Positions 15,845-24,931 of a stretch of DNA of 64,000 nucleotides are shown here, piece after piece. The DNA comes from Haliscomenobacter sp040403615 (GTDB lineage: Bacteria > Bacteroidota > Bacteroidia > Chitinophagales > Saprospiraceae): contig NZ_JBBAKG010000003.1 in the NCBI RefSeq assembly GCF_040403615.1, positions 62,001 to 126,000 of the forward strand, read 5' to 3'. Each line of letters starts with the position of its first letter. Position 1 is the stretch's first letter. Both the position numbers and the translations under genes were made by a program. Below the pieces are notes generated by a model. It saw only the letters and a list, made by a program, of their open reading frames with translations, did no database searches and was not told where the DNA came from.

Positions 15845-17626
15845 ATGGCAGATAAACAACAAGGCTGGCGCAAATACTTCAAGGTTGCAGACAACTCTGG
15901 AGTGCAAAGTCCTATATCAGGATCAAACCAATTTGGTTTACCAAACTATCCCCGGAACGACGGCAACGGTGGTTCGGCACAGGCAGACTTTGTGTTTCGC
16001 AACTATGCGTCTCGACTGCCAGAAGTTTACTCAGGTCACCCCAACCGTGTGGAACGCTACAACCAGTACGAAAACATGGACATGGATTCAGAAGTCAATG
16101 CCTGTTTGGATATCATTGCTGAGTTCTCCACACAACTGAGTGAAACCAACGGCACACCGTTTGATGTCAAGTACAACGACAAGCCCACTGATCACGAAAT
16201 TGAAATTATCAAAAAGCAAATGCAACAGTGGGTCAAACTAAACAAACTAGACCAGCGCATCTTTAAACTGTTCCGCAACACCATCAAGTATGGTGATCAA
16301 GTGTTTGTGCGTGATCCAGAAACATTTGAAATGTACTGGGTGGACATGAGCAAGATCATGCGTATTATTGTGAACGAATCGGAAGGCAAGCGTCCTGAGC
16401 AGTATGTGATTCGTGACATCAATCCCAACTTCCAGAACATGACTGTGGCAGCCAAGACCACCACAGACTACATGACCAATCCTGTGACAGGTACCATATC
16501 AGGATCATCAAACTATACTATGCCCAACGGCGGTGCCGGAGGCGGAGTGGGCAACAGCAGATTCATGCAGGCCATGAACGAAGCCACAATTGATGCCAAG
16601 CACGTGGTGCATTGCAGTTTGAACGAAGGCTTGGATGTGTTCTGGCCTTTTGGTCGCAGTATACTAGAACAAATTTACAAGGTTTACAAACAGAAAGAAC
16701 TGCTGGAAGACGCTATTCTTATCTATCGTGTGAGCCGTGCTCCTGAGCGCAGAGTGTTTAAAATTGACGTAGGCAACATGCCCAGCCACTTGGCCATGCA
16801 GTTTGTGGAACGTGTGAAGAACGAAATGCATCAACGCAGAATTCCTACCATGACAGGTGGCGGACAAAACATGATGGATAGCAGTTACAATCCACTTTCA
16901 ATCAACGAAGATTACTTCTTTCCCCAAGGTCAAGACGGACGTGGAAGTTCAGTAGATGTGTTACAAGGTGGTGCAAACCTAGGCGAAATTGACGATTTAA
17001 AGTACTTCAACAACAAAATGGCCCGTGGTTTGCGTGTGCCCAGCAGTTACTTGCCCACTGGTCCAGACGATTCAGACCGTGCAATGAACGATGGAAAAGT
17101 AGGCACAGCACTGATACAAGAGTACAGATTCAACCAGTATTGTGAACGTTTACAAGCCTTGATTGCCCAGAAACTAGACGATGAATTCAAGATGTTCTTG
17201 AAATGGCGTGGGTTTAACATAGACTCGGGCCTGTTTAGCCTGGGCTTTAATGCACCTCAAAACTTTGCAAGTTACCGTCAAAGTGAACTGGACAACACAC
17301 GTATACAAGCATTTTTACAACTAGAACCCCTGCCCTACATGAGCAAACGCTTTTTGCTTGAACGCTTCCTGGGCCTGACCGAAGGCGAAATCAAAGAAAA
17401 CGAAGACATGTGGCGCGAAGAACGTGAAGATCCTGAACTCAAAGTTGCCGGCAGTGATCTACGTGCAGTGGGCATTAGCCCGGGTGCCATACAAACAGAC
17501 ATTGAAACTGGCGAAGAAATTGCTCAAATGGAGCCAGCAGGTGTGGGCACACCTGAGGTTGGGTCAGCACCAGCAGGTCCAGTAGTACCTGGAGGCGTGG
17601 GTGGCGCAGGCGCCCCGGCAGCATAA
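15845..17626 (+). CDS. gp20: Portal vertex protein gp20
   Basis: This 593-residue protein is the T4 gp20-type portal, the dodecameric ring through which DNA is packaged. Recognisable stretches include the 'MDMDSEVNACLDIIAEFSTQ' region (about residue 79), 'FRNTIKYGDQVFVRD', 'RAPERRVFKIDVGNMP' and 'EDYFFPQGQDGRGS', all diagnostic of T4-like portals. It is longer than T4 gp20 (524 residues), mainly through a Gly/Asn-rich loop near residue 225 and a Pro/Gly/Ala-rich C-terminal tail. It starts the head block 20-67-21-22-23, in the same order as T4. Confidence 0.96.
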   Translation: MADKQQGWRKYFKVADNSGVQSPISGSNQFGLPNYPRNDGNGGSAQADFVFRNYASRLPEVYSGHPNRVERYNQYENMDMDSEVNACLDIIAEFSTQLSETNGTPFDVKYNDKPTDHEIEIIKKQMQQWVKLNKLDQRIFKLFRNTIKYGDQVFVRDPETFEMYWVDMSKIMRIIVNESEGKRPEQYVIRDINPNFQNMTVAAKTTTDYMTNPVTGTISGSSNYTMPNGGAGGGVGNSRFMQAMNEATIDAKHVVHCSLNEGLDVFWPFGRSILEQIYKVYKQKELLEDAILIYRVSRAPERRVFKIDVGNMPSHLAMQFVERVKNEMHQRRIPTMTGGGQNMMDSSYNPLSINEDYFFPQGQDGRGSSVDVLQGGANLGEIDDLKYFNNKMARGLRVPSSYLPTGPDDSDRAMNDGKVGTALIQEYRFNQYCERLQALIAQKLDDEFKMFLKWRGFNIDSGLFSLGFNAPQNFASYRQSELDNTRIQAFLQLEPLPYMSKRFLLERFLGLTEGEIKENEDMWREEREDPELKVAGSDLRAVGISPGAIQTDIETGEEIAQMEPAGVGTPEVGSAPAGPVVPGGVGGAGAPAA

Positions 17627-17629
17627 ATA
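17624..17629 (+). promoter_or_regulatory. TAAATA box overlapping gp20 stop, 5 nt before next ATG
   Basis: The gp20 stop codon TAA is the first half of TAAATA; TTCAT then leads to the ATG at 17635. No ribosome binding site is present between them. Confidence 0.45.
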
Positions 17630-17634
17630 TTCAT

Positions 17635-17856
17635 ATGATACTACATGAATTTTGGCACAAAGATCCTGAAGCCTATCAGGATCTAGCACAAGACAACAGC
17701 CAAACACAACTGGGCGATCTGCGTAAAACGCATCTAACCTTGCGTCAGTTAAACAAACTGCGCCGGATGAATGATGTGCGCACAGTTGAATACAAGGAAA
17801 AACTCAAATTGGTGCGTCAGCAGTATGCACCAGCTCCTGAAGCACCGGCGATGTAA
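17635..17856 (+). CDS. Small conserved head-module protein, unknown function
   Basis: This 73-residue, highly charged protein (LTLRQLNKLRRMNDVRTVEYKEK region, Ala/Pro-rich end) lies directly after the portal gene, where T4 has genes 67 and 68. Short proteins with a similar 'NKLRxMND...EYxEKL...QY' pattern follow the portal gene in other T4-like marine phages, as I recall, so it is probably a minor head or core component. It shows no resemblance to T4 gp67, which fits the next gene better. It has no membrane segment or Cys residues. Confidence 0.6.
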   Translation: MILHEFWHKDPEAYQDLAQDNSQTQLGDLRKTHLTLRQLNKLRRMNDVRTVEYKEKLKLVRQQYAPAPEAPAM

Positions 17857-17904
17857 TTTATCGCCATTTTGGCCCCATAAACCGCTACTTTTTCTCCTAG
17901 TGTG

Positions 17905-17910
17905 TAAATA
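17905..17910 (+). promoter_or_regulatory. Late promoter-like TAAATA box
   Basis: TGTAAATA lies 31 nt before the gp67-like start codon, with a clear AGGAG ribosome binding site in the leader. Confidence 0.55.
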
Positions 17911-17941
17911 GCATTACACTTTACTTAATAGGAGTTTCCTT

Positions 17942-18784
17942 ATGAACAGATTTGAACAATTGATCGAATACGTGATCAATGATGAAGACGCAAAAGCTCG
18001 CGAACTTTTCCATGACATCGTTGTGGCCAAGAGCCGTGAGATTTACGAAAACTTGATGCAAGAAGAAGCCGAAGAAGACCTCGATGAGTCTGCTGAGGAA
18101 GAACTTGACGAGTCCGATGAAGAAGACCTTGAAGAAGGCGCCATGGGCGGCGACGCCAGTAATGACTTGATCGACAACATCGAAGCCGATGAAGAGCAAG
18201 ACATGAACATGGAAGGCGAAGACATGGACGACATGGACGACATGGACGATGGCGACATGGCTGACGACATGGGCGATGATGACATGGGCAGTTCTGAACC
18301 AGCCAGCAAAGACGACATTCTCAACTTAGAAGACAAATTGGACCAGTTGATGGCCGAATTTGAAGACCTGATGGGCGGTGACGACATGGGCGACGGTGAC
18401 GGTTTTGGTCCTGAAGAAGGCGGCGACGCAATTGAAATGGACGACTCAGGCGAAATGCAACCAGGCATGATGGAAGCAATTTCATTAAAGGCTGCACCAA
18501 AGCCAGTCACCAGTGAAGAAGGCGGCGTTAACAAGAGATCTACAGTATCTGCAAACTCAGGTGCTAAAGGTCCAATTGGCAGCACAGTCAAGCCAGTACA
18601 CGCAGGTGGTGAAGGCGGTGGCAAGCACGATGCGGCCGGTGCCTACAGCAACCAGACTAAAGACTTGATAGGCGATTTCCAGAACAAAGCTGGCGCCAGC
18701 ATGAAAGGTCAAAAGCCTGCTACCAAGCCACACTTGGCTCAAGCAACAGGTGTTAACACAAAGAGCCCAGTCGCTCGCAGTTAA
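17942..18784 (+). CDS. Prohead core protein, gp67-like
   Basis: This 280-residue protein begins 'MNRFEQLIEYVINDEDAKAR', similar in pattern to the T4 gp67 N-terminus (short helix, then 'AARKLF'-like motif), and continues into a strongly acidic tract with repeated Asp-Met-Asp units at about residues 85-115. T4 gp67 is only 80 residues; here a long Gly/Ser/Lys-rich C-terminal extension follows. It should be part of the scaffold core removed by gp21 during head maturation. A strong AGGAG ribosome binding site precedes it and gp21 follows after 3 nt. Confidence 0.7.
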   Translation: MNRFEQLIEYVINDEDAKARELFHDIVVAKSREIYENLMQEEAEEDLDESAEEELDESDEEDLEEGAMGGDASNDLIDNIEADEEQDMNMEGEDMDDMDDMDDGDMADDMGDDDMGSSEPASKDDILNLEDKLDQLMAEFEDLMGGDDMGDGDGFGPEEGGDAIEMDDSGEMQPGMMEAISLKAAPKPVTSEEGGVNKRSTVSANSGAKGPIGSTVKPVHAGGEGGGKHDAAGAYSNQTKDLIGDFQNKAGASMKGQKPATKPHLAQATGVNTKSPVARS

Positions 18785-18787
18785 TAC

Positions 18788-19423
18788 ATGAAAACACTAA
18801 GAGAACAACTTACCTTTAATCAGGCCAACATTCAGGTTCTAGAAGAATCTGGACCGGATGGTCACGGTAAAAATCTCTATTTAAAAGGCATCTGTATTGA
18901 AGGCAACAAGCGCAATGCAAATGACCGCGTCTACCCCATGCACGAAATCAGCAAGGCAGTCAACACAATTAATGAGCAAATCAAAAGTGGTAACTCAGTG
19001 TTAGGTGAAGTGGATCATCCGGATGATTTGAAAATTAATCTAGACCGTGTGTGTCACAGCGTTGAAGGTATGTGGATGGATGGCGATACTGGATGTGGAA
19101 AGTTAAAGATTTTACCAACCCCAATGGGTGAGTTGATCAAGACTTTGTTGACATCAGGTATAAAACTTGGAGTATCAAGTCGTGGCAGCGGCAACGTTGA
19201 CGACAGAACAGGACATGTAAGTGACTTTGAAATAGTCACTATAGATGTAGTTGCTCAACCCAGCGCACCCAATGCATACCCTAAAGCAATATATGAAAGT
19301 CTCATGAATATGAAGTACGGTCATAGACTGTTAGAGGTAGCCAAGGAAGCGGGCGAAGACAACAAAGTGCAGAAGTATCTCAAAAATGAAGTTGTAAAAC
19401 TCATTAGAGAACTCAAGATCTAA
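18788..19423 (+). CDS. gp21: Prohead core protease gp21
   Basis: This 211-residue protein matches T4 gp21 in length (212) and sequence. It is the serine protease that cleaves scaffold, capsid and internal proteins at (I/L)xE sites during head maturation. The catalytic-type His lies in GEVDHPDD and the Ser in GVSSRGSG; 'KRNANDRVYP' is another family hallmark. It lies between the gp67-like and gp22 genes as in T4. Possible substrates in this window include gp23 (LKE at residues 40-42) and proteins near 59.7-64 kb. Confidence 0.95.
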   Translation: MKTLREQLTFNQANIQVLEESGPDGHGKNLYLKGICIEGNKRNANDRVYPMHEISKAVNTINEQIKSGNSVLGEVDHPDDLKINLDRVCHSVEGMWMDGDTGCGKLKILPTPMGELIKTLLTSGIKLGVSSRGSGNVDDRTGHVSDFEIVTIDVVAQPSAPNAYPKAIYESLMNMKYGHRLLEVAKEAGEDNKVQKYLKNEVVKLIRELKI

Positions 19424-19436
19424 GGAGAATCTACTA

Positions 19437-20525
19437 ATGTTAGATGCAATCAAACCATTGTTAGATAGCGACCTGATCACCGAGGAAACTCGTACAGAGA
19501 TCACAGAAGCTTGGGAAGCCAAGTTAAGTGAGGCTCGTGAACAGGCTCGTGCAGAACTACGTGAAGAGTTCGCACAACGCTATGAGCATGACAAGACAGT
19601 GATGGTAGAGGCTTTGGATAAAATGGTAACAGAAGGTTTGGCCGCAGAAATTGCCCAGGTAGCCGCTGAAAAGCGCAACTTGAGCGAAGACCGTGTCAAG
19701 TTCCAACACAAGATAAAAGAGTCAGCACAGAAGTTTAACGGCTTCTTGGTGACAAAACTTGCAGAGGAAATTGGCGAATTGCGCAAAGACCGTAAGATGC
19801 ACACAGAAGGACTAGCAAAACTAGAAAACTTCATGGTGCATGCATTGGCTCGTGAAATTCAAGAGTTTGCCGCAGACAAACGTGACGTGGTGGAAACAAA
19901 AGTCCGCCTGGTACGTGAAGCCCGCGCAAAACTTGAAACACTCAAGGTACGTTTCGTAAAAGAAAGTGCTGAGAAAATGAGTCAGGCTGTGAGCCGTCAT
20001 CTAAAGACAGAACTTTCACAATTGCAAGAAGACATCAAAATTGCTCGCGAGAACAATTTTGGTCGTCGTATCTTTGAAGCATACGCAAGTGAATTTGGTG
20101 CTACTCACCTAAATGAGAAAGCAGAAGTTCGCAAGTTGTATAGTGCATTGTCAATCCGTGACAAGCAATTGGCGGAAGCCATCCGACTTGCACAACGAGC
20201 CAAAGTTGTTGTGGAGTCAAAAGAACGTGAAATACGTATAATCAAAGAATCCAATGAGCGCGAAAGCACCATGGAAATGTTGCTTGCACCTCTCAACCGA
20301 GAGAAGCAAGATGTTATGCGTAATTTGCTTGAAAGCGTACAAACAACCCGTTTGAAAAACGCATTCGAAAAGTATCTGCCAGCAGTATTGGAAGACCGCT
20401 CTGTAAAAGCCTCAAAAGTGATTACAGAAAACGTTTCAGTAGCAACTGGGGATAAATCTGTTCCAAGTGGTCAGCAGGAAGATCGTAGTAATGTGATCGA
20501 CTTAAAGCGCCTGGCAGGGTTATAA
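19437..20525 (+). CDS. gp22: Prohead scaffold protein gp22
   Basis: This 362-residue protein is almost wholly charged coiled coil (Glu, Lys, Arg, Ala), beginning 'MLDAIKPLLDSDLITEETR', a pattern shared with gp22 scaffolds of T4-like phages. It would form the core around which gp23 assembles and then be digested by gp21. Its place between gp21 and gp23 is the T4 order. It is longer than T4 gp22 (269 residues). AAGGAG lies just before the ATG. Confidence 0.85.
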   Translation: MLDAIKPLLDSDLITEETRTEITEAWEAKLSEAREQARAELREEFAQRYEHDKTVMVEALDKMVTEGLAAEIAQVAAEKRNLSEDRVKFQHKIKESAQKFNGFLVTKLAEEIGELRKDRKMHTEGLAKLENFMVHALAREIQEFAADKRDVVETKVRLVREARAKLETLKVRFVKESAEKMSQAVSRHLKTELSQLQEDIKIARENNFGRRIFEAYASEFGATHLNEKAEVRKLYSALSIRDKQLAEAIRLAQRAKVVVESKEREIRIIKESNERESTMEMLLAPLNREKQDVMRNLLESVQTTRLKNAFEKYLPAVLEDRSVKASKVITENVSVATGDKSVPSGQQEDRSNVIDLKRLAGL

Positions 20526-20526
20526 T

Positions 20527-20532
20527 TAAATA
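20527..20532 (+). promoter_or_regulatory. Late promoter-like box before major capsid gene
   Basis: AATTAAATA overlaps the end of gp22 and lies 11 nt before the gp23 ATG, with AAGGAG between. A dedicated promoter here would fit the high demand for capsid protein. Confidence 0.55.
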
Positions 20533-20543
20533 AGGAGACTTAA

Positions 20544-21740
20544 ATGTCACAAGAACTATTAGAAAGCCGCTGGGGCGAGACCAAAGAAGCATTGCTCGAA
20601 GGTTTAAACGGCTCCAAGCGCAACAGCATGGGCGTTATCCTTGAGAATACACGCAAGTATTTGAAAGAAAACGCAAGTGCTGGTTCCACAGCATCTGGCA
20701 ACATTGCCACACTTAACCGTGTGATTCTGCCAGTGATCCGTCGTGTTATGCCAACCGTTATTGCTAACGAATTGGTAGGCGTTCAGCCAATGACAGGCCC
20801 GGTTGGTCAAATCCACACTCTGCGTGTTCGTTACGCACAGTCATTGACTGACACATCAGCAGCCGCCACAAGCGTGTCCGCTGGTCAAGAAGCATTGTCA
20901 CCATTCACGATTGCACAAGCATACTCCACAGTTCCACGCGATACTGCTACTGCTACCAACTATACTGGTAACAACACAGCGACCATGGAAGGCACAGGCG
21001 GTAAGCAAATTTCTGTGCAAATCTTGAAGCAAGCCGTTGAAGCTCGCACACGTAAGTTGCAAGCACGTTGGACTTTTGAATCTGCACAAGATGCACAAGC
21101 CATGCACGGTATTGATGTTGAAGCAGAAATTATGGCTGCTTTGGCTCAAGAAATTACTGCTGAAATCGACCAAGAGATCCTCTTGAGCCTGCGTTCATTG
21201 GCAGCAACTGAGTTCACATACAACCAAGCAACCGTTTCAGGTACTGCTACATTCGTTGGTGACGAACACGCCGCATTGGCTGTTTTGATCAACCGTGTTG
21301 CTAACTTGATCGCCCAACGCACACGTCGTGGCGCTGGTAACTATGCTGTTGTGAGTTCTGCCGCACTCACAGTGTTGCAGTCTGCAACTACTAGTGCTTT
21401 TGCACGTACCACAGAAGGCACATTCGAAGCACCTACAAACACCAAGTTTGTTGGTACATTGAACGGCGCCATGCGTGTGTTCGTTGACTCTTATGCAGCT
21501 GATACAACACCAGTGTTGGTTGGTTACAAAGGTTCTTCAGAAGCAGACGCTCCAGCATTCTACTGCCCATACATTCCATTGATGAGTTCAGGCGTTGTGT
21601 TGGATCCAAGCACATTCGAGCCAGTCGTGTCATTCATGACACGTTATGGTTACATTGAGTTGACAAACACTGCATCGTCTTTCGGCAATGCTGGTGACTA
21701 TGTTGGCGAGATCGCTGTGTCTAACCTTTCATTCTCCTAA
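20544..21740 (+). CDS. gp23: Major capsid protein gp23
   Basis: This 398-residue protein is a T4-type HK97-fold capsid protein. 'RRVMPTVIANELVGVQPMTGPVG' followed by 'HTLRVRY' is the diagnostic segment. A gp21 cleavage site, LKE, lies at residues 40-42 (LKE then NASAG), which would remove the N-terminal scaffold-binding piece. The C-terminus, 'RYGYIELTNTASS...VGEIAVSNLSF', is typical. It is clearly shorter than T4 gp23 (521 residues), lacking sequence in the region of the T4 insertion domain. A strong terminator follows. Confidence 0.97.
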   Translation: MSQELLESRWGETKEALLEGLNGSKRNSMGVILENTRKYLKENASAGSTASGNIATLNRVILPVIRRVMPTVIANELVGVQPMTGPVGQIHTLRVRYAQSLTDTSAAATSVSAGQEALSPFTIAQAYSTVPRDTATATNYTGNNTATMEGTGGKQISVQILKQAVEARTRKLQARWTFESAQDAQAMHGIDVEAEIMAALAQEITAEIDQEILLSLRSLAATEFTYNQATVSGTATFVGDEHAALAVLINRVANLIAQRTRRGAGNYAVVSSAALTVLQSATTSAFARTTEGTFEAPTNTKFVGTLNGAMRVFVDSYAADTTPVLVGYKGSSEADAPAFYCPYIPLMSSGVVLDPSTFEPVVSFMTRYGYIELTNTASSFGNAGDYVGEIAVSNLSFS

Positions 21741-21771
21741 TCAGAGAAACTCCCAGGGATGGGAAGGCAAG

Positions 21772-21794
21772 AAACCTGCTTCGGCAGGTTTTTT
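21772..21794 (+). terminator. Rho-independent terminator after gp23
   Basis: AAACCTGC, a TTCG tetraloop, GCAGGTTT and a run of T form an 8-bp stem with a classic stable loop and T tract, 31 nt after the gp23 stop. Confidence 0.9.
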
Positions 21795-21902
21795 GTTGGC
21801 CGTATAATATTTTAAAATACGCACATAAATTTTATATCAATCATGATATATACAAACAACACTTTTACAGCCGGGAATTTCAATCCTTGCTGACTTTTCA
21901 AA

Positions 21903-21908
21903 TAAATA
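21903..21908 (+). promoter_or_regulatory. TAAATA box 7 nt before desaturase ATG
   Basis: AATAAATA is followed by CTCTAAC and the ATG at 21916, with no Shine-Dalgarno sequence. It lies about 110 nt after the gp23 terminator, so the desaturase gene probably has its own late transcript. Confidence 0.5.
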
Positions 21909-21915
21909 CTCTAAC

Positions 21916-22788
21916 ATGAAAATATTTCGAAATTCTCCCAAAGACACCTGGATGGTATTGTATACTGTGACATTAGGACTATTACCTTTTGCAATAATTT
22001 CCGCTGATCTTGACTTTGTTTGGTGGCTAGTAATACTGCCATTCCAAGCATGGTTGATTTGTAATTTGCAAAATGCACCATTGCATCATCACTCACATTG
22101 GTCTACATTTAATAATAAAAAAGCAAATGCAATCTATGAATTAATGTTGAGCATGATAAGTGGGGTAGCACACCAAACCTGGAAATGGAATCATCTTACA
22201 CATCATGTTCATGTAAACGATCATCCAGTAGATGGCAAAACAAAAGACCCAGTGTCAGTGTTTAAAAACGGCAAAAATGGCAAAGTAGAAAACTTTTGGA
22301 AATTTTGTTTTCGAGGAACAGTCGACTCCATGTTTACAGCAAACATGGCTGCCATGTTTGCAGGGACAGTTCATTCAGGAAAACCCTCAGCAGTATACAA
22401 TCACAAACAAAACACTATAGAAGTCTTGTCCTATATGGTGTATTGTATAGCGATCTTTGCAGTAGATTTTAATTTTGGAATGTGGATGATGGTGGTATAC
22501 TTTTTAGCACATTTTCTTAACTATGCTACCAGTTACGGCGAACATTGGGGAGTGCTAGATCGCAGAGGTGATACCACGCAAGACAGTGTTGGAATTTATT
22601 CAACATGGTACAACTGGATTGGATTTGGTGCAGGATATCACCAAGAACATCACAACAAACCGGGCATACACTGGACCAAGTTGCACACATTAACTCCTAA
22701 TATGCATCCTGATCGTAAGACTGTCAAGTCCATGCATATTTTTAATGCACCTTACTGGTCACATTTTAAATTGTTGTTCAAACATTAA
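21916..22788 (+). CDS. Membrane fatty acid desaturase
   Basis: This 290-residue protein has the three histidine boxes of membrane-bound fatty acid desaturases: HHHSH at residues 57-61, HLTHH at 93-97 and HQEHH at 242-246, which would bind the di-iron centre. Hydrophobic segments at about 12-30, 33-50, 170-187 and 188-205 give the expected membrane layout. The enzyme would insert double bonds in acyl chains of host membrane lipids, using host electron donors. It is an accessory metabolic gene, more AT-rich than gp23, and has its own TAAATA box. The acyl chain and position cannot be told; a related di-iron hydroxylase activity is possible. Confidence 0.88.
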   Translation: MKIFRNSPKDTWMVLYTVTLGLLPFAIISADLDFVWWLVILPFQAWLICNLQNAPLHHHSHWSTFNNKKANAIYELMLSMISGVAHQTWKWNHLTHHVHVNDHPVDGKTKDPVSVFKNGKNGKVENFWKFCFRGTVDSMFTANMAAMFAGTVHSGKPSAVYNHKQNTIEVLSYMVYCIAIFAVDFNFGMWMMVVYFLAHFLNYATSYGEHWGVLDRRGDTTQDSVGIYSTWYNWIGFGAGYHQEHHNKPGIHWTKLHTLTPNMHPDRKTVKSMHIFNAPYWSHFKLLFKH

Positions 22789-23939
22789 ACTTTGTACCAT
22801 GACAGGTATTGAGCAATCTTCTTGGTAACACTGGCCCAGTCACCGCGTGTGGGTTGTCTAAACAGAGTGGCTGTGCTGTACCAAGGACTATTGTTGCGAT
22901 CCAACAACCAACGCCAGTCTTGACCGTATTGATTCAACATAACCCAGGTGGGTCTACCTAGTGCCCCGGCAAGATGACTAATAGCCGTATCTACAGATAT
23001 CACAACATCCATGTGCATGATCAAGGCCGCTGTGTCAGCAAAACTAACAATTGATCCTGGATACCCAGTGACTCCAGCTGCGGTCAATTGCGCTTCTTCT
23101 TCGGGTAACACATCAACTTGTAGGTTAACCCATTCGTATTGAGGATTGGATTGAATCATTTCTAGTATCACTGGAAACGGCACACTCTTGTGTTGATGTA
23201 TCCAAGAATCCTTTCGACCACTCCAACTCACACCCACACGCATGCGTTTTTTGGGACCTAGTCTATCCTGCCATGCTTTTGTCAATTCCGGGTTAGCAGT
23301 AAGATAATTTTGCATTTTTGGCAAGTTATCTAGTGTTATACCTAGAATGCCGGGGATACTCATGATGGGAACCCAGTAATCAAACTCACCCATGTCTTCG
23401 TTGTATCTACCAGTGTGTTCTATAATGTTGCTCTGACTCAGCAACGGGATCAATCCGTCAGTCACTTGTAGTTTGACTCGAGCCCCCATGGCATGTAAAT
23501 TAAAAATAAATCTTGAAAACTGAATACAGTCCCCATGCCCTTGCTCGCCCACAACCAAGATAGTTTTGTCTCGAATATCTTCACCACGCCAACGAAGTTG
23601 TGAGAACTTTGGCTCAGTGCCTTGCAGGTGTTCAAACTGCCAGCGAGTTTCGTATTGTGCCCAACCACGAGTGTAATCTCCGGTGAGCAAATATGCCACT
23701 GCTAAATTAAACTGTGCAGTGATATTGGAAGGATCCAGTAGAATAGAATGTTGTAAAAATGGTATAGCACGTCGAGGATGACCCAGTTCACGCATGACGT
23801 TGCCATAGTTGCAAAACGCTGGAGCATTGTCTGGATCTTCCACCAGGACCTGTGCATAGCATTTGAGTGATTTTTCAGGTTCGTGATTGGCACGATACTG
23901 ATTGCCTTGTTCAATTAAGTCTACTTGTTGTTGATTCAT
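22785..23939 (-). CDS. TPR-repeat glycosyltransferase-like protein
   Basis: This 384-residue protein starts with about three tetratricopeptide repeats (residues 1-105; 'FCNYGNVMRELGHPRRAIPF' and 'AQFNLAVAYLLTGDYTRGW') and continues with a GT-B-like domain. The C-terminal 'MDVVISVDTAISHLAGALGRPTWVML' stretch is the nucleotide-sugar binding pattern of bacterial TPR proteins related to glycosyltransferase family 9/41. It may glycosylate virion proteins or host surface glycans. It runs opposite to its neighbours, and its 3' end overlaps the desaturase stop by 4 nt. A TAAATA box lies 5 nt before its ATG. Confidence 0.8.
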   Translation of the reverse strand: MNQQQVDLIEQGNQYRANHEPEKSLKCYAQVLVEDPDNAPAFCNYGNVMRELGHPRRAIPFLQHSILLDPSNITAQFNLAVAYLLTGDYTRGWAQYETRWQFEHLQGTEPKFSQLRWRGEDIRDKTILVVGEQGHGDCIQFSRFIFNLHAMGARVKLQVTDGLIPLLSQSNIIEHTGRYNEDMGEFDYWVPIMSIPGILGITLDNLPKMQNYLTANPELTKAWQDRLGPKKRMRVGVSWSGRKDSWIHQHKSVPFPVILEMIQSNPQYEWVNLQVDVLPEEEAQLTAAGVTGYPGSIVSFADTAALIMHMDVVISVDTAISHLAGALGRPTWVMLNQYGQDWRWLLDRNNSPWYSTATLFRQPTRGDWASVTKKIAQYLSWYKV

Positions 23940-23944
23940 AGGGA

Positions 23945-23950
23945 TATTTA
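23945..23950 (-). promoter_or_regulatory. TAAATA box 5 nt before glycosyltransferase ATG
   Basis: The minus strand reads GTAAATA, TCCCT, ATG. The spacing would put transcription start at or next to the start codon. Confidence 0.5.
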
Positions 23951-23982
23951 CGCCGTGGTGACACTGTATTTTACATTTTCGC

Positions 23983-23988
23983 TAAATA
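23983..23988 (+). promoter_or_regulatory. Late promoter-like box with structured leader
   Basis: CTAAATA lies 85 nt before the ATG at 24074. The leader holds two short hairpins (GCAGG/CCTGC at 24015-24029 and GCGG/CCGC at 24033-24047) and ends in AAGGAG. Confidence 0.5.
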
Positions 23989-24073
23989 CTTGTCAACACA
24001 ATACGGTGTTTTATGCAGGTTTCCCCTGCGTAGCGGCTAGAACCCGCATTGGGCTTCTATAAGGAGAAATCAA

Positions 24074-24916
24074 ATGGGAAGAGCTCTTAAAATTCAAAAA
24101 AACAACGTTGGTGCCGGTACCACTGTTTCTGGATCAAATCCAGTAGTAACAACTTATAATCAAACTGTTTTAGCAGACGCTGGATTTCCTAACTTTGGAT
24201 CGCTGACTAATCCAGCATTCAACACGCCAGTTCAAACACTAGATAGAACTCAATTCTTGGGTGTGGTTGGTGGTTCACCTGCTACTAGTACTGCAAGTGC
24301 TACATTTCCAGAAGTTGCCGCATTGGTAAACATTTTACTTGTTGACGGAACAGATTCGCAAACAGCCACAAGTTCATACACAGGTCGTCTCATACGCCAA
24401 AAAGGTTCACACAAGTTCCTGGTAGCTGCAACTGGTGCAACTATTGCTGATGAAGATATGTTGGTCGGACAAGCATACCAAATTGCCTCTCTCGGCTCAA
24501 CAAATTGGCAAGCAGTTGGTGCTGGTACTAATGTTGCAGTCGGTGACATATTCACATGCACAGCAGATGCTGGCGCAGGCACAGGCACAGTTTTCGCAGT
24601 TGGTCAGTGTGTGTTATCAAACACAGCCACTCCAACAGCCGGTAACATGAGTATTCAGTATTCCACAGGTGACTCAGCCGCGGTGTTTGCCAGTTACATC
24701 ACCAACAAGTGGGTGCGTGACTGGAACGGTATGACTTATGGCAACTATAGCAACAGCAACTTTGGTCAGAATATTCAAAGCAATGAAAATCAGTATGTGG
24801 CCAACTTCTTCACAGACGAAGGCAACGTGACTGTTTCTGGCGGTGAATTGTCTGGCACCACATCTGTTGACAATCCAACAATTCAATTGGCACAGATTGC
24901 CAGCGTTACAAGTTAA
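24074..24916 (+). CDS. Virion structural protein, probable
   Basis: This 280-residue Thr/Ser/Ala/Gly-rich protein contains a beta-rich module at about residues 135-175 (GQAYQIASLGSTNWQAVGA then DIFTCTADAGAGTGTVF). Similar 'YxIxxLGTTxWxxxGA...GTGTV' modules are common in phage structural proteins. The C-terminus reads 'NPTIQLAQIASVTS'. No enzyme motif is visible. Strong signals for high expression (late promoter box, long leader, AAGGAG) and the downstream terminator suggest an abundant virion component, perhaps a decoration or collar protein. The exact role is not known to me. Confidence 0.65.
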   Translation: MGRALKIQKNNVGAGTTVSGSNPVVTTYNQTVLADAGFPNFGSLTNPAFNTPVQTLDRTQFLGVVGGSPATSTASATFPEVAALVNILLVDGTDSQTATSSYTGRLIRQKGSHKFLVAATGATIADEDMLVGQAYQIASLGSTNWQAVGAGTNVAVGDIFTCTADAGAGTGTVFAVGQCVLSNTATPTAGNMSIQYSTGDSAAVFASYITNKWVRDWNGMTYGNYSNSNFGQNIQSNENQYVANFFTDEGNVTVSGGELSGTTSVDNPTIQLAQIASVTS

Positions 24917-24931
24917 TTTGTAATCCCCAAC

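Noticed and set aside
18043..18624. Minus-strand frame of 193 codons, Ser/Met/Pro-rich
   Set aside because: Antisense of the acidic GAC/GAA-rich tract of the gp67-like gene; composition artefact.
24014..24047. Riboswitch in the leader of the 24074 gene
   Set aside because: Only two 4-5 bp hairpins; no recognised aptamer and a structural protein downstream make a ligand switch unlikely.
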